NCBI RefSeq assembly: GCF_014652875.1
Contig: NZ_BMZQ01000004.1
Span: 1-64,000, forward strand
Direction: 5' to 3'
From: Tianweitania populi
GTDB lineage: Bacteria > Pseudomonadota > Alphaproteobacteria > Rhizobiales > Rhizobiaceae
DNA length: 64,000 nucleotides
Shown here: in pieces, positions 16,351 to 25,048 of the stretch
How positions within the stretch are numbered: the stretch's first letter is position 1
How the letters are laid out: each line of letters starts with the position of its first letter
Notes under the pieces: model-generated
Told to the model about the DNA's origin: nothing
Seen by the model: the letters and a program-made list of their open reading frames with translations, nothing else
Database searches by the model: none
Position numbers and translations under genes: made by a program

Positions 16351-17181
16351 ATGAGCGAATTCTTCCGCACGTTCCTCAGCCGGCCAGCCGGCATCGTCGG
16401 ACTTGTCCTCCTTGTCATCGTCTGCCTGATGGCAGTGCTCGCACCGCTGATCTATCCGGGCTCGCCCTGGGACATGGCCGGCATGCCCTTCGCCCGACCA
16501 GGCGAGGCTGGCATGCTGCTCGGCAGCGACACGCTTGGCCGAGACATCGCCTCCGGCATCGTTCACGGCGCCCGCGTTTCGATCCTGATCGGCCTTGCCT
16601 CGACTTTAACCGCGCTGTTTATCGGCGTGACGCTGGGCTGCATCGCCGGTTATGCCGGCGGAATGGTTGATGGCGCCATCGTGCGCTTCACCGAGATCTT
16701 TCAAACGATCCCGAGCTTCGTGCTGGCCATCCTGTTCGTCGCGATCCTGACACCGTCGATCGGCACGATCATCCTGGCGATCGGCCTCGTTTCATGGCCG
16801 CCGCTGTCACGCCTAACCCGTGCGCAAGTCAAGACGGTCACCCAGCGCGAATTCGTCCAGGCCGCGCGCTGCCAGGGCCAGTCGACGCTGTCGATCGTAC
16901 TGCGCCACGTCCTGCCCAACGCCGTTTCACCCATCATCGTCGCCGGCTCGCTGACGGTCGCGGCCGCGATCCTGATTGAGGCCGCACTTTCCTTCATGGG
17001 CCTCGGCGATCCCAATTTCATGAGCTGGGGCTATATGGTCGGCGCTGGTCGCACCGTGATCCGGCAGGCCTGGTGGATGAGCGTCTTCCCGGGCATCGCC
17101 ATCCTGCTCACCGTTGTCGCGATCAACCTCGTCGGCGAAGCCTTGAACGACACGCTGAACCCGAGGATTTCGCGCGCATGA
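16351..17181 (+). CDS. Dipeptide-type ABC transporter permease (DppC-like)
   Basis: A 276-residue permease: one N-terminal helix, a periplasmic loop containing MLLGSDTLGRDIASGIVHGA (a DppC/OppC hallmark), then five more helices and the coupling loop AARCQGQSTLSIVLRHVLPN. I chose ATG 16351, with AGGAGA upstream; an open frame continues further left through the previous gene but is a shadow. Its stop overlaps the ATPase start (ATGA), indicating coupled translation. Confidence 0.92.
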   Translation: MSEFFRTFLSRPAGIVGLVLLVIVCLMAVLAPLIYPGSPWDMAGMPFARPGEAGMLLGSDTLGRDIASGIVHGARVSILIGLASTLTALFIGVTLGCIAGYAGGMVDGAIVRFTEIFQTIPSFVLAILFVAILTPSIGTIILAIGLVSWPPLSRLTRAQVKTVTQREFVQAARCQGQSTLSIVLRHVLPNAVSPIIVAGSLTVAAAILIEAALSFMGLGDPNFMSWGYMVGAGRTVIRQAWWMSVFPGIAILLTVVAINLVGEALNDTLNPRISRA

Positions 17182-18800
17182 GCCTGCTCCAGATCGAGAA
17201 CCTCGTGCTTGGCCTCCCGGAAGGCGCCGACCGCCTGCGCGCTGTCGATGGCATCAGCATCGAGGTCAATCGCAACGAGATCGTTTGCCTGGTGGGCGAA
17301 AGCGGCTCGGGCAAGTCGATGACGGCTCACGCCATCCTCGGCCTGCTGCCTGCCAAGGTAAAGGCGCTGGAAGGCGCGATCCGCTTCGGCGGCAAGGACC
17401 TGCTGAAGCTTCCAGCTAGGGAAATGCGCCAGCTTCGCGGCAGCCGCATCGCCATGATTTTCCAGGAGCCGCTGACGGCGCTGAACCCGCTGGCAAAGGT
17501 CGGCAGCCAGGTCGCCGAGGCAATCCGCATCCACGGCAAGGCCGGCGGCGATGTCGAAGCACGCGTCGTCGAACTGTTCGGCCAGGTTGGCCTGCCCGAT
17601 CCAGCCTCCATCATCTCCGCCTATCCGTTTCAGCTTTCCGGCGGTCAGCGTCAGCGCGTCATGATCGCCATGGCGCTTTCAAACGATCCCGAACTACTGA
17701 TCGCCGACGAGCCCACAACAGCCCTCGACGTCACCACCCAGCGCCAGATTCTCGACCTGATCCTCGACCTTCAAAAGAAGCGCGATATGGGCGTGCTGTT
17801 CATTACGCACGACATCGGCGTGGTCGCTGATATTGCCGACCGTGTCGTTGTTCTCCGCCACGGCAAGGTGGTCGAACAGGGCGAGGCAAGCACCGTGCTC
17901 GACACGCCGCAGACGGACTACACGCGCGACCTTCTTGATGCCGTGCCGGGTCGCGGCGCGATCCGCTCGGTTCGTGACGACACCACGCCGCTGCTGGAAA
18001 TTAAGAACCTGCAGAAGGTCTTTACCACGCGCCAGAGCATGTTTTCCAAGCCGCGCCGCGTGGTTGCGGCCGACGACCTTAACCTCTCCCTCCAGCGCGG
18101 CGACACGCTGGCCGTTGTGGGCGAGAGCGGTTCGGGTAAGTCGACGCTGGCCCGCATGGTGCTGCGCCTGATCGAGCCGGACAACGGCGTGATCAACTTT
18201 GATGGCGCTTCGGTGCGCGCCATGAAAGGCGAAGCGCTGCGGCAGTTTCGCCGCCGCGTGCAGATCGTGTTCCAGGATCCCTACGCCTCGCTCGACCCGC
18301 GCCTGAAGATTGGCGAGAGCATCGTGCGCGGCCCGATGGCGTTCGGAGCCTCGCGGACAGACGCGACAAAAACCGCGACCCGCTGGCTGGAAAAAGTCGG
18401 GCTCGGTGCGCACGCGCTGGACCGCTTCCCGCACGAATTTTCCGGCGGACAACGCCAGCGCATCTGCATCGCCCGCGCGCTGGCGCTTGATCCCGTCTGC
18501 CTGATCGCCGACGAGGCCGTGTCGGCGCTGGACGTTTCTGTTCAAGCGCAGGTTTTGAAGCTGCTTGCCGAATTGAAATCCGAGATGGGCCTGAGCGTGC
18601 TGTTCATCACCCACGACCTGCGTGTTGCGCGCGAGATCGCCGATCGCATTGTGGTCATGCAGAACGGCCGCATCGTCGAGCAGGCGCCTGCCGCCGCGCT
18701 CTTCGATCAGCCGCAGGCAGATTACACCAGGCGGCTGCTCCAAGCCGTCCCAGGGCGCGTGTTTTTTGAGCGCCGCGAGCTGGCGGGGAGTGCCGCTTAG
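17178..18800 (+). CDS. Dipeptide-type ABC transporter ATPase, DppD-DppF fusion
   Basis: A 540-residue protein with two complete ATPase domains, equivalent to DppD and DppF joined. The first has Walker A GESGSGKS (about residue 42), signature LSGGQRQRV and Walker B LLIADEPTTALD; the second has Walker A GESGSGKS (about residue 316), signature FSGGQRQRI and LIADEAVSALD. Each half ends with the oligopeptide-transporter C-terminal extension (TDYTRDLLDAVPG, ADYTRRLLQAVPG). Fused ATPases of this kind are common in alphaproteobacteria. Start ATG 17178 overlaps the DppC-like stop. It powers import through the two preceding permeases. Confidence 0.93.
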   Translation: MSLLQIENLVLGLPEGADRLRAVDGISIEVNRNEIVCLVGESGSGKSMTAHAILGLLPAKVKALEGAIRFGGKDLLKLPAREMRQLRGSRIAMIFQEPLTALNPLAKVGSQVAEAIRIHGKAGGDVEARVVELFGQVGLPDPASIISAYPFQLSGGQRQRVMIAMALSNDPELLIADEPTTALDVTTQRQILDLILDLQKKRDMGVLFITHDIGVVADIADRVVVLRHGKVVEQGEASTVLDTPQTDYTRDLLDAVPGRGAIRSVRDDTTPLLEIKNLQKVFTTRQSMFSKPRRVVAADDLNLSLQRGDTLAVVGESGSGKSTLARMVLRLIEPDNGVINFDGASVRAMKGEALRQFRRRVQIVFQDPYASLDPRLKIGESIVRGPMAFGASRTDATKTATRWLEKVGLGAHALDRFPHEFSGGQRQRICIARALALDPVCLIADEAVSALDVSVQAQVLKLLAELKSEMGLSVLFITHDLRVAREIADRIVVMQNGRIVEQAPAAALFDQPQADYTRRLLQAVPGRVFFERRELAGSAA

Positions 18801-18809
18801 GGCAGAACC

Positions 18810-20801
18810 ATGGACAACCGGACGCGCGCCTTTATCGAAAAGTCCACGCTCCTCTTCATTGCCTCGCGCAATGCGGATGGGGCGATGGATGTTTCGCCGC
18901 GCGGTGGCCAGCCTTCAGTCCTTCGCTTTCGGGCGGATGGCGCGCTGCTGATGCCCGATTATGTCGGCAACAAGCGCCTCGACACGATCGGCAACGTGCT
19001 CGCCAACCCGGATGTCGCTCTTCTGCTGCTGAACCGGCTGAGCAACGATTATCTCCGCATCAATGCTCGCGCGATCGTATCGCAGGCCGAGGACGATCTT
19101 GCCGCCTTCCCGGCCGACGAGAACCCGCCGCTCAGCGTTATCGTACTCCAGCCGACCAGGATGGAATTCGTCGCCAGTAAGGCATTCCACCGCAGCGGCT
19201 TCTGGGTCGACGCGTCCGGCCTCAAGCCCACGCTGGACGTGCTCGACATCTATGCCCGCGACATCAAGTGGCAAACGGATGGCGGGCGCGATCCCGTTCC
19301 GTTTGATCCGGGCTCCGAAAGCCACCTTGCCGGCTCTGGCCTGCGCGCCTTCTACGGCACGCCGAGCCCCATGGTGCAAAAGAAGGTCTATGATACGGCC
19401 GGCCCCGGCTTCATGAGCTTCATCGAAGACGCCCGCTTCATCGTTTTTGCGCATGAGGGCGCGAGCGGCGAAATCCTGATCGACCTGGCCGGCGGCGCGC
19501 CATTGAAGGCCGATCGCGAGACGAACGCACCCTCGCTGCTGCTCGATATCGAGCATGAAGGCACGGCCGGCCCGGCAGCACTGCATTCGGCCCCGTTTGC
19601 GATCATCGCCGCCGAGCCAGGCCGCTGCGACAACATCCGGGTGAACGGGACCTATCGCGAGGTCTGCACGACGCCCGATGGCCGGCGCCGGCTCAGCCTT
19701 CAGTCGGAAGAAATCTATTTCCATTGCTCGGCAGCGCTCACCCGATCGCGCATCTGGATGGATGCGCGCCCCGCCGCCTGGAGCGGTAAGCGCAGCTTCA
19801 CCTGCGTTGCGCGACGGCAGGAAAGTCCGGATGTCGTATCCTTGACCTTCAGCCCGCGCGACCGGGCGCCGGTCGGCTCGGCGGAACCTGGCCAGTTCGT
19901 CACCGTCTCGCTGCCGCATGATGACGCAAAAACCCCGCGCCGTCGCTGTTACTCGATCTCCTCGGTCCCGACCGACCGCGAGCTACGCATTTCCGTGCGC
20001 CGCATCGGCGATAACGGGGTTTCCGCGCTTTTGCACGACAGGGTCATGATCGGCGACGAGGTCTTCCTTGGTCCCCCCGGCGGTCAATTCGTGTTCAACA
20101 GCGCACCGCTGAAGGCGGTCGTGTTGGTTAGTGCCGGCGTCGGTATCACGCCGCTCCTGCCGATGGCTGAGCAATTGGCCCGCGAGGAGCCTGGTCGCGA
20201 GATTTGGTTCGTTCATGCGGCGCGCAATGGCCGGCACCACCTTTTCGGCCCTGAGGCGCTGGAACTCGCCAACCTCAATCCCGGCATTAGCCTGCTGACG
20301 GTTTACTCTCGCCCCGACGACGATGACACGTTCCACCACGAGGGCCGCCTTGATGCCGCGGCACTTGCACGGCATGTGCCGGTCGCGGAGGCCGACTTTT
20401 ACATCTGCGGCCCCGAAACCTTCATGTCCTCGCTGCGCGACGGTCTGATCGAACTGGGCGCACCGCCGGCGGCGATCCGCATGGAAGCATTCGAACAAAG
20501 CGGCGGTGGAGGCTTTGCGCTGAGAGAGGCGCAGATGAACCTGCCGCCCCGCCTGGTCAGCTTTACGCGCTCCGACCGCCAGGCGACGTGGACCCCGGAA
20601 TGCGGCTCGCTGCTCGACCTGGCGCTGGCCAACGACATCGAGGTCCAGTTTTCCTGCCGCAGCGGCGAGTGCCAGTCCTGCAGCCAGAAGATGATCAGTG
20701 GCGGTGTGATCTACCCGTCCGGCGAAGAACCGCTCATCGCCCGTGGCCAGGTCCTGCTTTGCCAAGCGATCCCTAAAAACGACCTGGTACTGGACTGCTG
20801 A
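18810..20801 (+). CDS. PNPOx-like / ferredoxin-reductase / 2Fe-2S ferredoxin fusion protein
   Basis: A 663-residue three-part redox protein. Residues 1 to about 300 form a split-barrel flavin-binding (pyridoxamine phosphate oxidase-like) region, with MDVSPRGGQPSVLRF and MPDYVGNKRLDTIGNVLANP. About 330-560 is a ferredoxin-NAD(P)+ reductase module: RRCYSISS for FAD, VSAGVGITPLLPM for NAD(P), and CGPETFM. The end is a plant-type ferredoxin with cluster ligands Cys616, Cys621, Cys624 and Cys651 (CRSGECQSC and LLCQA). Electrons would run NAD(P)H to FAD to 2Fe-2S, then perhaps to the split-barrel flavin or a separate oxygenase. It starts nine bases after the importer ATPase gene, so it belongs to the operon. 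The substrate is unknown; reductive or oxygenative modification of the imported compound, or iron-siderophore reduction, are possibilities. Confidence 0.85.
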   Translation: MDNRTRAFIEKSTLLFIASRNADGAMDVSPRGGQPSVLRFRADGALLMPDYVGNKRLDTIGNVLANPDVALLLLNRLSNDYLRINARAIVSQAEDDLAAFPADENPPLSVIVLQPTRMEFVASKAFHRSGFWVDASGLKPTLDVLDIYARDIKWQTDGGRDPVPFDPGSESHLAGSGLRAFYGTPSPMVQKKVYDTAGPGFMSFIEDARFIVFAHEGASGEILIDLAGGAPLKADRETNAPSLLLDIEHEGTAGPAALHSAPFAIIAAEPGRCDNIRVNGTYREVCTTPDGRRRLSLQSEEIYFHCSAALTRSRIWMDARPAAWSGKRSFTCVARRQESPDVVSLTFSPRDRAPVGSAEPGQFVTVSLPHDDAKTPRRRCYSISSVPTDRELRISVRRIGDNGVSALLHDRVMIGDEVFLGPPGGQFVFNSAPLKAVVLVSAGVGITPLLPMAEQLAREEPGREIWFVHAARNGRHHLFGPEALELANLNPGISLLTVYSRPDDDDTFHHEGRLDAAALARHVPVAEADFYICGPETFMSSLRDGLIELGAPPAAIRMEAFEQSGGGGFALREAQMNLPPRLVSFTRSDRQATWTPECGSLLDLALANDIEVQFSCRSGECQSCSQKMISGGVIYPSGEEPLIARGQVLLCQAIPKNDLVLDC

Positions 20802-20826
20802 ACAGGGTTTGCAGTCTGCGAGCCAG

Positions 20827-20860
20827 CTTCAGGCATTCCTTGAAGAGAGTTCCTTTTTTC
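20827..20860 (+). terminator. Possible terminator after the fusion gene
   Basis: CTTCAGG and CCTTGAAG pair with a one-base bulge, followed nine bases later by six T. It lies between convergent genes where a terminator is expected. The gap between stem and T-run makes it weak. Confidence 0.3.
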
Positions 20861-20943
20861 CATTATTGCGCCGCCACAAGCCGTCGGGCGCCGCGGAGAT
20901 TTGATTGAGGAAGCAATAAACGGCTGCACCGGGTACAGCTCTA

Positions 20944-22164
20944 TCAATGATCCATCTGGCCCGCTATAGGATGTGCCAACGCTGTCATGATGCCGCGCAA
21001 TTCTGCAAGGCCTCGCAGTCTCCCGATGATCGGATAACCCGGTTGCCCGCTGCGGCCGAGATCGTCCACGATCCTCTGGCCGTGATCGGGGCGCATCGGG
21101 ATTTGATGATCCCGGCGCCCCTCAACTTTTCGCCGTTTCTCCTCACGAACGATCTCGGCAATAAAGGCGACCATATCGGTGCTTCCACAAAGGTGCTCCG
21201 CCTCGTGGAAGGAAGCAGGGATGCCGGGCTCCTCGCGCGTGACATTGCGCAGATGCAGGAAGTGCACCCGTGACCCGAACCGGCGCATCAGGGCGGCTAG
21301 ATCGTTATCGGGACGCGCACCAAGCGACCCCGAGCATAAGGTCAGCCCGCTAGCAGGGCTGTCGACAGCGTCGAGAATGGTTTCGAAATCCTCGCCTGTT
21401 GACATGATGCGCGGCAAACCGAGCAAAGGGAATGGCGGATCATCTGGATGGCAGCAAAGGCGCGTGCCGAGTTTCTCGGCGACCGGAACGACTTCTTCGA
21501 GGAAGGTGACATAGTGCGTACGCAACCGCTCTGAGTCGATGGCATCATATTGCGCCAGTAGCTGACGGACATCTTCAATCGTCAGGCTCTCCGTCGAGCC
21601 AGGCAATCCGCCGGTTACGTTCCTGGCAAGCTCACGTTGGCGATGTTCGTCCATGCTGGCGAAGCGCTCTTCCGCCTTGGCAACAGTCTGCTCATCGAAG
21701 GATGCGGCTGCGCTCTTGCGTTGGAGAATATGAATGTCGAAGGCTGCGAAGTCGATCAAATCGAAGCGCATGCAGTCGCCGCCATGGGGAAGTTTCCAGG
21801 CGAGATCGGTTCGGGTCCAGTCGAGCACGGGCATGAAGTTGTAGCAGATCGTTTCCAGCCCATTTTCGCTCAGATGCTGGAGGCTTTGCTTGTAATTCTC
21901 GATATGCGCGCGCCAGTCGCCCGTTTGTTTCTTGATGTCCTCCGACACCGGCAGGCTCTCCACCACCTCCCAGGCAAGTCCGGATGGCGAACCATCTTTC
22001 ATGCGGCTAAGAGCATCCTGGCGGCGGCGGATTTCTTCGGACGACCAAACTTCTCCAGTCGGAATATAGTGCAAGGCACTGACGACGCCTTCCACCCCGG
22101 CTTGCCGCATGTCGTCCATCGACGCTTGATCATGCGGCCCGAACCAGCGCCAAGTCTGTCGCAT
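20944..22164 (-). CDS. uxuA: D-mannonate dehydratase
   Basis: The enzyme removes water from D-mannonate to give 2-keto-3-deoxygluconate in hexuronate breakdown. The 406-residue protein starts with MRQTWRWFGPHDQASMDDMR and has GVVSALHYIPTGEVW, both typical of UxuA, plus the metal-binding Cys/His region CCHPDDPP and FLHLRNVTREE. Its length matches the family (about 395-400). AGGA lies seven bases before ATG 22164. It is the last gene of the minus-strand sugar operon (regulator, SDR, binding protein, two permeases, ATPase, uxuA). No KDG kinase or aldolase is in the window, so the later steps are encoded elsewhere. Confidence 0.93.
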   Translation of the reverse strand: MRQTWRWFGPHDQASMDDMRQAGVEGVVSALHYIPTGEVWSSEEIRRRQDALSRMKDGSPSGLAWEVVESLPVSEDIKKQTGDWRAHIENYKQSLQHLSENGLETICYNFMPVLDWTRTDLAWKLPHGGDCMRFDLIDFAAFDIHILQRKSAAASFDEQTVAKAEERFASMDEHRQRELARNVTGGLPGSTESLTIEDVRQLLAQYDAIDSERLRTHYVTFLEEVVPVAEKLGTRLCCHPDDPPFPLLGLPRIMSTGEDFETILDAVDSPASGLTLCSGSLGARPDNDLAALMRRFGSRVHFLHLRNVTREEPGIPASFHEAEHLCGSTDMVAFIAEIVREEKRRKVEGRRDHQIPMRPDHGQRIVDDLGRSGQPGYPIIGRLRGLAELRGIMTALAHPIAGQMDH

Positions 22165-22229
22165 TGCATTTTCCTGTGAAATTGGTGGCTGGCCGCATAG
22201 CAGCGCCCAGCTTGGCTGGTTTTCAGACG

Positions 22230-23267
22230 TCAGGATGAAGTGTGGACAGCAACGCCGTCAGCATCGAAGGCGTAGGTTCGGCCAGGCTCGGCAGTCAGCG
22301 TGACTGCGCTTTGAACGCGCGGCGGCGGGCCATCCCGGTGCAATGCGAGGCAGGTGTCGCCGTTCTCAAGCTGGATGTGAAGAAGCGTCTCCGCGCCTGC
22401 ATATTCAGCCATCACAACCGTTCCAGGCAGACCGGGCTGTGCGGCAGAACCGACCCGAAGATGTTCAGGGCGCACGCCGCATTGCGTGGCTGAAAGTGGA
22501 AGAGACCCGCCTGGCGACAACGCCGCCGCCGTATCCGCCTTCAGAATGTTCATCTTTGGACTACCGATGAACTGCGCAACGAAGATGTTGGCTGGGCGCT
22601 CGTAAAGCTCCTGCGGCGCGCCGACTTGCTCGACCCTGCCGTCCTTGAGAACGACAATCCGGTCGGCCAGCGTCATGGCCTCCACCTGATCATGGGTGAC
22701 ATAGATCATCGTCGTTGCAACACGCTGGTGCAGACTGGCGATCTCGGAGCGCATATGCACCCGCAGTTCCGCATCGAGGTTCGAAAGCGGCTCATCGAAA
22801 AGAAAGACCGAGGGGTTCGCCACGATCGCCCGGCCGATTGCGACACGCTGGCGCTGACCACCCGAGAGTTGGCGCGGATAGCGGTCAAGCAGTGCCTCGA
22901 GCTTCAAAAGCGCCGCAGCTTTCGACACAGCCTTTTCGCGCTCGGCACGCGCGACTTTGCGCACCTTCAACCCAAAGCCCATATTCTCACGCACTGTGAG
23001 GTGCGGATAAAGGGCGTAGGATTGGAACACCATCGCGACGCCACGCGCGGATGCCGGAACATCGTTCACGACCCGGTCGCCGATCGTTAGCTCGCCGTGG
23101 GTAATCGGCTCCAACCCGGCGATGAGCCGCAGCAGGGTGGACTTCCCGCAGCCGGATGGGCCGACAAAGACCACGAACTCGCCATCGGCAATGTCGAGAT
23201 CGATGCCGCGAATGATCTCGACCGAGCCGAAGGTCTTCCGCAAATCCTGGAGCTTAACACTGGCCAT
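22230..23267 (-). CDS. Sugar ABC transporter ATPase (UgpC/MalK type)
   Basis: A 345-residue ATPase with Walker A GPSGCGKST, signature LSGGQRQRVAIGRAI, Walker B VFLFDEPLSNLD and the switch His in YVTHDQVEAM. A C-terminal OB-fold (TOBE) regulatory domain follows (about residues 235-345, starting near FIGSPKMN). I chose ATG 23267 (MASVKLQDL), with AGGA nine bases upstream, over the TTG three codons earlier. It energises the two permeases upstream in the operon. These CUT1-family ATPases usually serve oligosaccharides or sugar acids. Confidence 0.93.
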   Translation of the reverse strand: MASVKLQDLRKTFGSVEIIRGIDLDIADGEFVVFVGPSGCGKSTLLRLIAGLEPITHGELTIGDRVVNDVPASARGVAMVFQSYALYPHLTVRENMGFGLKVRKVARAEREKAVSKAAALLKLEALLDRYPRQLSGGQRQRVAIGRAIVANPSVFLFDEPLSNLDAELRVHMRSEIASLHQRVATTMIYVTHDQVEAMTLADRIVVLKDGRVEQVGAPQELYERPANIFVAQFIGSPKMNILKADTAAALSPGGSLPLSATQCGVRPEHLRVGSAAQPGLPGTVVMAEYAGAETLLHIQLENGDTCLALHRDGPPPRVQSAVTLTAEPGRTYAFDADGVAVHTSS

Positions 23268-23279
23268 TGGATGCAATCC

Positions 23280-24113
23280 TCAACCTTTGACGCCGGAAAG
23301 CGCGAAGCTTTCGACAATTTGGCGCTGGGCGATGAGATAGATGATGAGAACGGGGATAACCGTGAGGGTCGTTGCCGCCAGCTGCAGGTTCCACAAGGGC
23401 AGGCCATAGCTGTCGTTGAAGTTCGACAAAGCGAGAGGCAGGGTGAACTTTTCCAGAGAACTCAGGAAAATCAGCGGCTCGAGGAAGAGGTTCCAGGAGT
23501 TCAGGAAGGTGATGATGGCCACAGCTGCCAGAGCCGGCCGCGACATAGGAATGGCGATCTTCCACCAGATGCCGAAGCGCGACAGCCCGTCCATCTTGGC
23601 GGCTTCTTCCAGTTCCTTGGGTAGCGACAGGAAGTATTGCCGCATCAGGAAGGTGGCGACGACGCCCTGCGCACCGAACACAGGCAGAAGGATCAGCGGC
23701 CAGTGCGTATCCACCAGGCCAAGCCACCGGATGAGGAAGAAGTTCGGGATGATGGTCACTTCATCCGGCATCATCAGCGCGGTCACGAGCAGCAGCATGA
23801 GAAGTCCTGCTCCGACAAAGCGTATGCGCGCCAAGGCATAACCAGCAAGCGAAGAGATCAGCAGCGTCAGGATTGTCACCACTCCGGCAATGTAGAGCGA
23901 GTTGAAATACTGTCGCGCGAAGGGCTGGTAGGTGAACACTTCCACGAAGTTCTCGTACCGCCACACGCGCGGGATCAGGTTAGGCGCGCCGAAGATCTCG
24001 GTGACGCTCTTGAATCCAGCCGACACCATCCAGAGGAAGGGAAAGACGAACGGAACCGCAAGCAGCAAGAGCGCCAGCGTCCAGGCGAGACGGTTCCAGG
24101 AGGCGCGCGTCAT
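23280..24113 (-). CDS. Sugar ABC transporter permease (MalG type)
   Basis: A 277-residue CUT1-family inner-membrane permease with six predicted helices. The coupling loop reads LEEAAKMDGLSRFGIWWKI. The N-terminal helix (residues 11-31, LALLLLAVPFVFPFLWM) and FPFLWMVSAGFKS are typical of MalG-type subunits. ATG 24113 overlaps the MalF-type gene's stop by four bases. It forms the channel with that protein. Confidence 0.92.
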   Translation of the reverse strand: MTRASWNRLAWTLALLLLAVPFVFPFLWMVSAGFKSVTEIFGAPNLIPRVWRYENFVEVFTYQPFARQYFNSLYIAGVVTILTLLISSLAGYALARIRFVGAGLLMLLLVTALMMPDEVTIIPNFFLIRWLGLVDTHWPLILLPVFGAQGVVATFLMRQYFLSLPKELEEAAKMDGLSRFGIWWKIAIPMSRPALAAVAIITFLNSWNLFLEPLIFLSSLEKFTLPLALSNFNDSYGLPLWNLQLAATTLTVIPVLIIYLIAQRQIVESFALSGVKG

Positions 24114-25036
24114 GCATCGTCCTTTCGCCGCAGGGACACTTGGATCAGGGTGAGGATGGTTACGATCACGAACATGATGATCGCCAGGGCTGAAGCGTAG
24201 CCGATATCGAAGAACTGGAAGCCCTGCTGGTAGATGTAGAAGGCCAGCACCAGCGTTCCGTTTTCTGGCCCGCCGCCGGTCATCTGGTAAATATGGTCGA
24301 ACACCTTGAACGAGCCGATCGTCGTCAAAACTACAATCACCAGCGTTGTTGGTCCAAGCAGAGGCCAGGTGATCAACCGGAAGATTTGCCAGCGTGAGGC
24401 ACCTTCGAGACCCGCAGCCTCATCGTAATCGCGCGGGATCGCTTGAAGTGCGGCGATGTAAAGGATCATGTTCAGGCCGACCATTTTGATGACCCGCGTC
24501 ACGATCACGGCGGCCATGGCCCAGTTCGGCTCGCGCAGCCAGTTCGGTCCGGTGATACCGATCAGCGCCAGCATTTGGTTGATGGGTCCGCCTTCGCCCT
24601 GCAGCATGAACTTCCAGACGATTGCCCAGGCGATGGCCGAGGTGATGACCGGAGCAAAGAAGATCGTGCGAAAAATGATGACGCCGCGAAACGGACGTGA
24701 AAGTGCGACTGCCAGAAAAAGGGCGAGCGCGACATTCAGCGGAACCAGGCCTAGCGCGAAAACTGCCGAATTGCGCAGCACATGCCAGAAATCGGGGTTT
24801 TCGAGGAGCGCGTCTTCGAAATTGGTGAGGCCGACAAAGGTGGCCTCCCCCGAAAGGAAGTTCCAGTCCGACATCGCATAGATGAAGATTGCGATGAGGG
24901 GACCGAGGAAGAAGATCAGGAAGCCGAGCAGCGTTGGGCTAACGAACAACCAACCCTCTATCGCGTCGCGACGCTGAAGGGTCAGCCAGGGCGCACGAGC
25001 CTGCGCCCCGGAGCGGTGCGATAAAGAGCTGGTCAC
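24110..25036 (-). CDS. Sugar ABC transporter permease (MalF/UgpA type)
   Basis: A 308-residue CUT1-family permease. The N-terminal tail is cytosolic, then WLFVSPTLLGFLIFFLGPLI forms the first helix; SDWNFLSGEATFVGLTNFED is the usual family feature. The coupling loop reads YDEAAGLEGASRWQIFRLI. It lies 12 bases after the binding-protein gene and overlaps the next permease gene. Confidence 0.92.
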   Translation of the reverse strand: MTSSLSHRSGAQARAPWLTLQRRDAIEGWLFVSPTLLGFLIFFLGPLIAIFIYAMSDWNFLSGEATFVGLTNFEDALLENPDFWHVLRNSAVFALGLVPLNVALALFLAVALSRPFRGVIIFRTIFFAPVITSAIAWAIVWKFMLQGEGGPINQMLALIGITGPNWLREPNWAMAAVIVTRVIKMVGLNMILYIAALQAIPRDYDEAAGLEGASRWQIFRLITWPLLGPTTLVIVVLTTIGSFKVFDHIYQMTGGGPENGTLVLAFYIYQQGFQFFDIGYASALAIIMFVIVTILTLIQVSLRRKDDA

Positions 25037-25048
25037 GGGTTCTTCCTT

